Shown here in pieces: positions 28,024-34,532 of a DNA stretch of 34,532 bases. This stretch comes from Gemmatimonadaceae bacterium (GTDB lineage Bacteria; Gemmatimonadota; Gemmatimonadetes; Gemmatimonadales; Gemmatimonadaceae), in the NCBI GenBank assembly GCA_017881585.1, contig JADGQS010000020.1, positions 1 to 34,532 on the forward strand, in the 5' to 3' direction. Position 1 is the first letter of the stretch, and the number at the start of each line of letters is the position of its first letter. The notes under the pieces were generated by a model. That model searched no databases. It was not told the origin of the DNA and saw only the letters and a list, made by a program, of their open reading frames with translations. Both the position numbers and the translations under genes were made by a program.

Positions 28024-29964
28024 ATGGCCCGCAATCGTTCGAAGCCCCGCCTGTATCCCCGCCTGACCACGCCGCTCGTGCGCGACAACGGTGTGCTCCG
28101 CCCCGCCACATGGGACGAAGCACTCGACCGCGCCGCGGATGGATTCCGGCGGAACATCGAAGCGCGCGGCCCGAACGCGCTCGGAATCTTCAGCTGCTCG
28201 AAGTCCACGAACGAAGTGAACTTCCTCGCGCAGAAGCTTTCCCGGGTCGCGTTCGGGACGCACAACATCGACAGCTGCAACCGAACGTGACACGCGCCTA
28301 GCGTCGTCGGTCTGGCGACGGTCTTCGGTGCGGGCGGCGGGACCAGTTCCTACCGCGAAGTGGAGGAGACGGACGTCGTCTTCCTCTGGGGCTCGAACGC
28401 GCGTGCGGCCCATCCGATCTGGTTCCATCACCTGCTGAAGGGGATCCACAACGGGGCCAAGCTCTACGTGATGGATCCGCGCCGCACCGAGTCGGCGCAG
28501 TGGGCCGACGTGTGGCTCGGGCTGAACGTCGGATCCGACATCGCGCTCAGCAACACGATGGCGCGCGAGATCATCCACGCGGGGCTCGTGCACCAGGAGT
28601 TCGTCTCGAACGCGACGTCCGGCTACGAGGCGTACAAGGCATCGGTCGAGTCCTACACACTTGAAAAGGGCGCGCTCCTCACCGGCGTGCCGGCCGACGT
28701 CATTCGCGACGCGGCGCACACGTTCGCGAAGGCCGACCGGGCGATGATCTGCTGGACGCTCGGCATCACGCAACATCACGACGCCGCCGACAACGTGCTC
28801 GCGCTGATCAACCTGTGCCTGCTCACCGGCCACGTGGGCCGCTGGGGCTGCGGGTGCAATCCGCTGCGCGGACAGAACAACGTGCAGGGCGGCGGCGACA
28901 TGGGCGCGATCCCGAACAAGTATCCGGGCTTCCAGGAGATCACGGATCCGTCGATTCAAGCGCGCTTCGAGAAGCACTGGACCGTGAAGCTGCAGCCGGA
29001 AGCGGGACGGAACCTCACGCAGATGCTCCACGCGATGGCGAGCGGCGAAATGACGTCGCTGTACGTGATCGGTGAGAACCCGGTGCAGTCGGATGCGGAC
29101 GGCCACCACGTCGAGCAGGCGCTCAAGGGACTCGATCATCTCGTCGTCCAGGAAATCGTGATGACGAAGACGGCCGAACTCGCGCACGTGGTGCTCCCGG
29201 CCGCCGCCACGTGGTGCGAGGGCGAGGGCACGGTGACCAACAGCGAGCGCCGCGTGCAGCGCTGCCGCAAGGCGAGCGAGCCGCCCGATGGCGCGAAGGA
29301 CGAACTCTGGATCATCGCACAGATCGCGAAGCGGCTCGGACACGACTGGGGGACGCCGACCGCCGAAGAAGTCTGGAACGAGTTTCGTGAGGTCGCGCCG
29401 GAATTCGCGGGCGGAATGTCCTATGAGCGGCTCGACGCGCTCAACGGCATCCAGTGGCCGTGCCCCGACGAGTCGCATCCCGGCACGACGTTCCTGCACG
29501 AGCGCCTGTGGGAGAAGGGCGAGAAGCGCGGGCCTGCGGCGCCGTTCACGGTCGTGCGTCACGAGGGACCGGTGGAGATGCCCGACGCGGAGTTTCCGCT
29601 GCTGCTCACAACGGGACGCCGCCTCGAGTCGTATAACACCGGAGTGCAGACGGCGGGCTACGACTCGCCGCTGCACTGGGGCGAAATGCTCGACATCTCG
29701 CCAGAGGATGCCGCACGCCTTGGCATCTCGGACAACGAAGAAGCGCGCATCACCTCGCGTCGCGGATCGGTCGTGGCGCCGGCGCACATCGACCGGTCGC
29801 TGCGGGCCGGGATGGTATTCATGACGTTTCACTTCCCCGAAAACGTGGCCACGAACCTTCTCACCCTCGACGTGTCGGATCCGAAATCCGGGACCGCGGA
29901 ATTCAAGGCGTGCGCGGTGCGCGTCGAACCGTCTCGCGCGTTGGCGGGTTCGGCCCACACCTGA
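28024..29964 (+). CDS. Formate dehydrogenase catalytic subunit, selenocysteine-containing, lacking the N-terminal [4Fe-4S] domain
   Basis: 646 aa if TGA at 28288-28290 is read as selenocysteine (Sec89); ATG 28024 has an ideal ribosome site. The frame continues smoothly through the TGA: NIDSCNRT-Sec-HAPSVVGL matches E. coli FdhF around its Sec140-His141, and homology holds on both sides. Other signs: LRPATWDEAL near 25, CNPLRGQNNVQG (Arg282, equivalent to FdhF Arg333), MTKTAELAHVVLPAA, and the C-terminal cofactor domain with TTGRRLESYNTG and FHFPENVATNLLT. It oxidises formate to CO2 at a molybdenum or tungsten bis-pterin site. Unusually, the Molybdop_Fe4S4 domain that normally starts these proteins is missing; it is found at the C-terminus of the protein at 31865-32851. 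The stop overlaps the NuoEF start. Confidence 0.93.
28291..28330 (+). promoter_or_regulatory. Bacterial SECIS-like hairpin directing selenocysteine insertion
   Basis: Right after the in-frame TGA, CGTCG (28302-28306) pairs with CGACG (28316-28320), with an inner C-G pair, a U that is bulged or wobble-paired, and the apical loop GGUCU (28309-28313). In E. coli fdhF, as I recall it, the SECIS loop is also (A)GGUCU and begins 18 nt after the UGA; here GGUCU also begins exactly 18 nt after. Loop, bulged U and spacing all fit SelB recognition. The outer stem is weak by eye. Confidence 0.8.
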
Positions 29965-31868
29965 TGGATATCCGCCTCCTCGACGCCGAGCCGACGGCCG
30001 AAGAACGATCCGCGGTCGATGACGTGCTGGGCGCTCCCGGTTCGTCGTGGGACGGCGGCGATCGGGGGAGCGCTCGCGACTCGCACACGGCGGAGTTCGG
30101 CGGCCGCGCCACGCGCGAGCGGCGTCACCTGCTGCTCCCCGCGTTCCAGGCGCTGCAGGCCCGGGTCGGATTCATCACGGAGGGAGGACTCGATTACGTC
30201 TGCGCCCGGCTCGGCGTGCCGCCGGCCGAGGCGTGGGGCGTCGCGACGTTCTACGCGATGCTCGCGACGTCGCCGCGGCCGCGGCGAATGGTGCATGTCT
30301 GCGACGACATTGCCTGCCGCGCGAAGGGCGCCGCCGGCCTGTGCGCGAGTCTCGAGCGCGAGGCGGGGGCCCCGATCTCGCATGAACCCGCCGGCCATCA
30401 CGTCGCGCTCGACCGCGAGAAGGCCGCCTGGATGCATTCGCCCTGCCTCGGGTTGTGCGACGTCGCGCCTGCCGCTCTCGTGGTCGAGGCGGGAGCGAAA
30501 ACGGTGGAGCGCTCGATCGGCCATGCGACGAAAGACGGCGTGCTGTCGCTGCTGGGCGGCAAGGCGCCGGGTCCCGACGGCGCGAGCACGCCGCACATCG
30601 GCCGGAGCCCGCTGATCGTCGGCGGCGGGCTGTTGGAGCGAGTCGGCAAGGTCGATCCGGCGAGCCTGGCAGCGTACCGCGCCGCCGGTGGATACGCGGC
30701 GCTCGCGAAGGCCGTCGATATGGGTGCCGAGGGTGTGATTCGCGAAGTCACCGCGTCGAACCTCGTCGGCCGCGGAGGCGCGGCGTTCCCCACGGGACGC
30801 AAGTGGGAAGCGGTGCGCACGCAGCCCGCGCAGCCGCATTACCTCGTCTGCAACGCCGACGAATCCGAGCCGGGCACGTTCAAGGACCGCGTGCTGCTCA
30901 CCGAAGATCCGTTCGCGATCGTCGAGGCGATGACGATCGGCGCATTTGCGACGGGAGCCGAAAAGGGATTTCTGTACATCCGTGCGGATTATCCGCTCGC
31001 GTACGAGCGAATGCAGGGCGCGATCGTGCAGGCTCGGGCGGCGGGATTGCTCGGCGAGAACATTCTCGGCCGCGGCCTGCGGTTCGACATCGAGATCCGT
31101 CGCGGTGCGGGCGCGTACATCTGCGGGGAAGAGACCGCGCTGTTCGAGTCGATCGAGGGCAAGCGCGGAGAGCCGCGCAACAAGCCGCCCTTCCCCGTTT
31201 CGTACGGATTGTTCGGCAAGCCGACGACGATGAACAATGTCGAGACGTTCGCGAACATTCCCGCCATCGTCCTCGACGGCGGCGCGGCGTTCGCCAAGGT
31301 GGGAACGGCACAGTCCACGGGCACGCGCTTGTTCTGCCTCAGCGGCACGGTACGGAAGCCCGGCGTGTACGAAGTGCCGTTCGGCACGAAGCTCTCCGCG
31401 CTGATCGGCATGGCCGGCGGCGTTCCCGAGGGACGCACCCTGAAGGCGGTGCTTCTGGGTGGTGCCGCCGGCGGTTTCGTCCGCGCCGACGAGCTCGACA
31501 TCACGCTCACTCACGAGGACACGCGAGCGACCGGCACCACGCTGGGCTCCGGCGTCGTGATGCTGTTCGACGAAACGGCGGACCTGCGCGACGCGGTGCT
31601 GCGCATCGCGGCGTTCTTCCGCGACGAGTCGTGCGGACAGTGCGTGCCCTGCCGCGTCGGGACCGTGCGGCAGGAAGAAGCGCTGCACCGCATCGCCAGC
31701 GGAAAGATGCGCGGCGGAGTGAAGGGTGAACTCGCGCTGCTCGACGAACTCGGCGATGCGATGAAGGACGGATCGATCTGCGGACTCGGACAGACGGCGT
31801 ACTCGGCGGTCGAGTCCGCCATCAAGCGACTTGGCCTCTACTCCGACGCGGGGAGCGCGACCGCATGA
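29964..31868 (+). CDS. Fused NuoE-NuoF-type NADH/diaphorase subunit of formate dehydrogenase
   Basis: 634 aa from ATG 29964, sharing one base with the preceding stop. Residues 1-200 are NuoE-like, with a [2Fe-2S] site from VCDDIAC and SPCLGLC. From about 210 on it is NuoF-like: FMN/NADH motif GRGGAAFPTGRKW, CNADESEPGTFKDR, GAGAYICGEETALFESIEG, MNNVET, and the C-terminal [4Fe-4S] motif SCGQCVPCRVGT with the fourth Cys in SICGLGQ. In NAD-dependent formate dehydrogenases these are separate gamma and beta subunits (FdsG, FdsB); here they are one chain. The presence of the FMN/NAD module shows the enzyme uses NAD(H). It overlaps the next gene by four bases (ATGA). Confidence 0.93.
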   Translation: MDIRLLDAEPTAEERSAVDDVLGAPGSSWDGGDRGSARDSHTAEFGGRATRERRHLLLPAFQALQARVGFITEGGLDYVCARLGVPPAEAWGVATFYAMLATSPRPRRMVHVCDDIACRAKGAAGLCASLEREAGAPISHEPAGHHVALDREKAAWMHSPCLGLCDVAPAALVVEAGAKTVERSIGHATKDGVLSLLGGKAPGPDGASTPHIGRSPLIVGGGLLERVGKVDPASLAAYRAAGGYAALAKAVDMGAEGVIREVTASNLVGRGGAAFPTGRKWEAVRTQPAQPHYLVCNADESEPGTFKDRVLLTEDPFAIVEAMTIGAFATGAEKGFLYIRADYPLAYERMQGAIVQARAAGLLGENILGRGLRFDIEIRRGAGAYICGEETALFESIEGKRGEPRNKPPFPVSYGLFGKPTTMNNVETFANIPAIVLDGGAAFAKVGTAQSTGTRLFCLSGTVRKPGVYEVPFGTKLSALIGMAGGVPEGRTLKAVLLGGAAGGFVRADELDITLTHEDTRATGTTLGSGVVMLFDETADLRDAVLRIAAFFRDESCGQCVPCRVGTVRQEEALHRIASGKMRGGVKGELALLDELGDAMKDGSICGLGQTAYSAVESAIKRLGLYSDAGSATA

Positions 31869-32851
31869 CGACGCCCTTCGTGCAGATTCGCCGGCCCGAC
31901 CGCGAGCCGAAGAAGATGGTTGAGCTGCAAGTCGATGGAATTGCGGTCAGTGTTCCGGAAGGTACGACGATTCTTGGCGCCGCCCGCACCATCGGCATCG
32001 ACATTCCCACGCTCTGCTATCTCGAGACGCTGCGGCCGGTGAATGTCTGCCGCGTCTGCATGGTGGAGGTCGAAGGTTCGCGCGTGCTCGTGCCGAGCTG
32101 TTCGCGCGCGGCCGAGCCTGGAATGATCGTCCGCACCGGCAACGATCGGGTGAAACACACGCGGAAGATGGTGCTCGAGCTGCTCGCCTCGTCGGTGGAT
32201 CTCTCCACGACGCCGGGGATGGCCGCGCTGCTCGATGAGTACGAATGCGATCCGGAACGATACGGGCCGCCCGCGCCGCCGGCTGCCGCCGGTGTACGCG
32301 ATGCCGCCGTGTGTGGCCATCACACGCCGCCGAACCCCGATTTCGCGGCGACGCTCGCGCAGCCGCCGATCGTCGACAACGACCTCTACGTGCGCGACTA
32401 CGCCAAGTGCGTGCTCTGTTACAAGTGCGTGGAAGCGTGCGGCGTCGATCACCAGAACACGTTCGCGATCGCGGTGGCGGGACGCGGCTTCGATGCGCGC
32501 ATCTCCACCGAACTCGCCGTGACGCTGCCCGACTCGGCGTGCGTGTATTGCGGCAACTGCATCGCGGTGTGCCCCACCGGCGCGCTGATGGCCAAGCGCG
32601 AGTTCGACATGCGCGGCGACGGCAGCTGGCACGAGGAGAAGCAGACGAGCGCCGACACGATCTGCCCCTACTGCGGCGTCGGATGCACGCTCACGCTTCA
32701 CGTGCAGGATAACGAGATCGTGAAAGCCACGTCGCCCCTCGACAACGGCATCACGATGGGAAACCTCTGTATCAAGGGCCGGTTCGGCTGGCGATTCGTG
32801 CAAAGGAAGCCGGAAGCCGGAAGCCAGGAAGCCGGAACCGGGGCGCTATGA
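31865..32851 (+). CDS. Formate dehydrogenase iron-sulfur subunit ending in the displaced molybdopterin [4Fe-4S] domain
   Basis: 328 aa. In order: NuoG/FdsA-type [2Fe-2S] domain with Cys51, 62, 65, 79 (TLCYLE, NVCRVC, PSCS); a linker of about 100 residues where relatives have a His-Cys3 cluster (HxxxCxxC...C), not seen here; two ferredoxin clusters CVLCYKCVEAC (182-192) and CVYCGNCIAVCP (226-237); and a Molybdop_Fe4S4 domain CPYCGVGC (267-274) with LCIKGRFGW (Cys302, Lys304). Lys304 matches FdhF Lys44, which bridges cluster and cofactor. Everything after RFVQ is a short repeat-coded tail. The catalytic half that should follow in one chain is the separate protein at 28024. Electrons should flow from the Mo site through these clusters to NuoEF. 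Confidence 0.92.
   Translation: MTTPFVQIRRPDREPKKMVELQVDGIAVSVPEGTTILGAARTIGIDIPTLCYLETLRPVNVCRVCMVEVEGSRVLVPSCSRAAEPGMIVRTGNDRVKHTRKMVLELLASSVDLSTTPGMAALLDEYECDPERYGPPAPPAAAGVRDAAVCGHHTPPNPDFAATLAQPPIVDNDLYVRDYAKCVLCYKCVEACGVDHQNTFAIAVAGRGFDARISTELAVTLPDSACVYCGNCIAVCPTGALMAKREFDMRGDGSWHEEKQTSADTICPYCGVGCTLTLHVQDNEIVKATSPLDNGITMGNLCIKGRFGWRFVQRKPEAGSQEAGTGAL
32805..32839 (+). repeat. GGAAGCC tandem microrepeat encoding the tail of the iron-sulfur subunit
   Basis: Four copies of GGAAGCC (one followed by an extra A) and a degenerate fifth, GGAACC, run across the last codons, translating to the KPEAGSQEAG tail. The repeat starts exactly where the Molybdop_Fe4S4 domain ends and stops nine bases before the fdhD start. 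Confidence 0.8.
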
Positions 32852-33648
32852 CCGTGGACGTTCCGGCGCGCGAGCATGAGTTCGTGCGGCTCACCGGTGC
32901 TATGCGCGCTGACGAATGCGCGCCGGTCGCCGAGGAAGTGCCCGTCGCGTTTGTTTATTCCGGGCGGCCGCACGTGGTGATGATGTGTTCGCCGGACGAT
33001 CTGGAAGATCTCGCGTACGGGTTTTCGCTCACAGAAGGAATCGTCGAGCGCGCGTCAGAGATCGAGCGCGTCGAACTTTCGCGTCACGCGCGCGGTGCGG
33101 AGCTCGCGATCACGATTCCGCCGGAGGCAGCGGCGCGCCTCTCGCAGCGAACGCGCGCGCTCGCAGGGCGCACGGGCTGTGGCCTGTGCGGCGTCGAGGC
33201 GATCGATGACGCCGTGCGGGCGGTGCGCCGGGTAGAATCTCCGCTGACCCTTTCAACGGACGCGCTCTGGCGCGCCGGCGAGTCGCTCGACGCGCACCAG
33301 CCGCTCAACCGCCAGACGCACGCGGTGCATGCGGCGGCCTGGGCAACACCCGACGGCGCGCTCGTCGTCGTTCGCGAGGACGTAGGCCGGCACAACGCGC
33401 TCGATAAAGTTCTCGGTGCGCTCGCGCGTGCGGGCACCGATGCATCAACGGGGTTTCTGGTCGTCACCAGCCGCGCGAGCTTCGAACTGGTGCAAAAGGC
33501 TTCCGCGGCCGGAGTCGCCATTCTTGCCGCTGTTTCACGTCCCACCGGACTCGCGGTGCGCATCGCCGATGCGTCCGGCATCACCCTGGTCGGCCTGCTC
33601 CGCGGCCAAACCGCAAACATCTACTCGCATCCAGAGCGCATCACGTGA
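32848..33648 (+). CDS. fdhD: Formate dehydrogenase accessory sulfurtransferase FdhD
   Basis: 266 aa. FdhD passes sulfur from a cysteine desulfurase to the formate dehydrogenase molybdenum cofactor. Visible: [19 protein letters not shown] (residues 48-66), the sulfur-carrying Cys pair GRTGCGLCG (Cys111, Cys114), THAVHAAAW near 148, [13 protein letters not shown] near 167, [12 protein letters not shown] and [10 protein letters not shown] near the end, all hallmarks of the family. The ATG overlaps the iron-sulfur subunit stop; its own stop overlaps fhs. Confidence 0.96.
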   Translation: MTVDVPAREHEFVRLTGAMRADECAPVAEEVPVAFVYSGRPHVVMMCSPDDLEDLAYGFSLTEGIVERASEIERVELSRHARGAELAITIPPEAAARLSQRTRALAGRTGCGLCGVEAIDDAVRAVRRVESPLTLSTDALWRAGESLDAHQPLNRQTHAVHAAAWATPDGALVVVREDVGRHNALDKVLGALARAGTDASTGFLVVTSRASFELVQKASAAGVAILAAVSRPTGLAVRIADASGITLVGLLRGQTANIYSHPERIT

Positions 33649-34532
33649 TTCCTTCCGATATCGAAATCGCACAGTCCGCCCGCCCGCGTCCCATCACCGA
33701 CGTCGCGGCCGACCTGGGGCTCGGTCCCGACGAGCTCGATCTCTACGGCAAGTACAAGGCGAAGATTCCGCTCGAAATTTCAGAGCGTCCCGTGCGGGGA
33801 CGATTGGTGCTCGTCACCGCCATCAGTCCCACGCCGGCCGGCGAGGGCAAGAGCACGGTGAGCGTCGGGCTCACGCAGGCGATGCGCCGCCTCGGATCGA
33901 ACGCCGTGCTCTGCATGCGCGAGCCGAGTCTCGGTCCGGTGTTCGGCGTGAAGGGCGGCGCGGCCGGCGGCGGATATTCGCAGGTGATTCCGATGGAGGA
34001 CATCAACCTCCACTTCACCGGCGACTTCCACGCGATCTCGAGCGCGCACGCGCTGCTCGCGGCGATGCTCGACAACTCTCTACAGCAGGGAAACCCGACC
34101 GGGCTCGATTCGCGGCGCATCACCTGGCCGCGCACGATCGACATGAACGATCGCGCACTGCGCCATGCGGTGATCGGGCTCGGCGGCGCCGCAGACGGCG
34201 TCGTGCGCGAAGAGCACTGGGTCATCATTCCGGCGAGCGAGATCATGGCGATCGTCGCGCTCGCGACGAGCCGCGCGGACCTCGAGGAGCGCCTCGGCCG
34301 CATCATCGTCGGATCCACGGCCGGCAAGAACAAGGCGCCGGTGCGCGCGCGCGATCTCAAGGCGTCGGGCGCGATGGCGATGCTGCTGAAGGATGCCATC
34401 CGCCCGAACCTCGTGCAGACGCTCGAAGGAGGTCCCGCGTTCGTGCACGCCGGCCCGTTCGGCAACATCGCGCACGGCTGCAACAGCATCCTCGCGACGC
34501 GCTCCGCGCTCGCGCTCGCCGACGTGGTGGTG
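33645..34532 (+). CDS. fhs: Formate-tetrahydrofolate ligase (partial, C-terminus outside window)
   Basis: The first 296 codons; the gene runs off the right edge. It starts with GTG at 33645, overlapping the fdhD stop (GTGA). It reads [17 protein letters not shown], then YGKYKAKI near 35, the ATP P-loop [14 protein letters not shown] near 62, [20 protein letters not shown] near 90, and [15 protein letters not shown] near 112, and continues [30 protein letters not shown] in the family pattern (shown in part; core [16 protein letters not shown]). It makes 10-formyl-THF from formate, ATP and THF. Lying in the formate dehydrogenase operon, it connects CO2/formate interconversion to one-carbon metabolism. 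Confidence 0.97.
   Translation, partial: MIPSDIEIAQSARPRPITDVAADLGLGPDELDLYGKYKAKIPLEISERPVRGRLVLVTAISPTPAGEGKSTVSVGLTQAMRRLGSNAVLCMREPSLGPVFGVKGGAAGGGYSQVIPMEDINLHFTGDFHAISSAHALLAAMLDNSLQQGNPTGLDSRRITWPRTIDMNDRALRHAVIGLGGAADGVVREEHWVIIPASEIMAIVALATSRADLEERLGRIIVGSTAGKNKAPVRARDLKASGAMAMLLKDAIRPNLVQTLEGGPAFVHAGPFGNIAHGCNSILATRSALALADVVV

Noticed and set aside
28288-28290. TGA as a nonsense mutation making formate dehydrogenase a pseudogene
   Set aside because: It falls on the catalytic Sec/Cys position, the frame and homology continue, and a SECIS-like hairpin follows at the right distance.
28000-29958. Long open frame on the minus strand across the FDH gene (about 650 codons)
   Set aside because: Its composition is Arg/Val/His-rich with no family motif; it is the usual antisense shadow of a high-GC gene and lies opposite a clearly conserved protein.
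29829-31688. Long minus-strand frame opposite NuoEF and long plus-strand frames at 19702-21432 and 21312-23279
   Set aside because: All are shadows over recognised genes, with low-complexity Arg/Ala-rich translations and no start context.

Overview
The window is high-G+C, tightly packed bacterial chromosome, about two thirds G+C by eye. It carries 34 protein genes, two of them cut by the window ends, and no rRNA or tRNA gene that I can see. Gene order and protein style suggest a soil or freshwater Gemmatimonadota-like bacterium: mdh next to a b558-type sdhC, gap-pgk-tpiA-secG-carA, yicC-gmk-rpoZ-coaBC, a plug-bearing outer-membrane barrel, and very frequent 1-4 nt start/stop overlaps. That assignment is an inference and I could not test it.

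Layout. Everything from 1 to about 27.9 kb is transcribed leftwards (minus strand), except one small inserted gene. Read in transcription order (right to left) the genes are: a secreted two-repeat protein of unknown function; two aminotransferases (class I/II, then serine-glyoxylate type); icd-pepA-outer-membrane barrel; yicC-gmk-rpoZ-coaBC-uracil glycosylase-dnaB-radA-ispD-sua5-arginine/tyrosine phosphatase-aroE-comF-gap-pgk-tpiA; then, after an inserted element, secG-carA; a DNABII (HU/IHF) gene with its own promoter followed by moaD-moaE-moaA; a 301-bp repeat-rich gap; and mdh-sdhC. From 28.0 kb to the right edge an operon runs the other way: selenocysteine formate dehydrogenase catalytic subunit, NuoE-NuoF fusion, iron-sulfur subunit, fdhD, and formate-tetrahydrofolate ligase (cut by the window edge).

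Two things stand out. First, the tpiA-secG junction is interrupted by a roughly 0.7-kb element (5559-6270). It consists of 80-bp imperfect inverted repeats (69/80 matching) built from G-rich AGTGGGAG-like units, enclosing one opposite-strand gene for an S23/four-helix-bundle protein. That is the architecture of the intervening sequences known in 23S rRNA genes, here sitting inside a glycolytic operon. Second, the formate dehydrogenase is split and its parts permuted. The catalytic subunit has an in-frame TGA (28288-28290) followed by a SECIS-like hairpin, but it lacks the N-terminal [4Fe-4S] molybdopterin domain. That domain, with its CPYCGVGC and CIKG motifs, is the C-terminus of a separate iron-sulfur protein two genes downstream.

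How the genes work together: the 28-34 kb operon should interconvert formate and CO2 with NAD(H) and pass formate to tetrahydrofolate through Fhs. FdhD and the molybdenum-cofactor genes (moaD, moaE, moaA) serve the formate dehydrogenase, while selenocysteine insertion needs selA/B/C/D genes that are not in this window. The rest is central metabolism (TCA cycle, glycolysis, pyrimidine, shikimate, isoprenoid and CoA synthesis) and replication/repair housekeeping.
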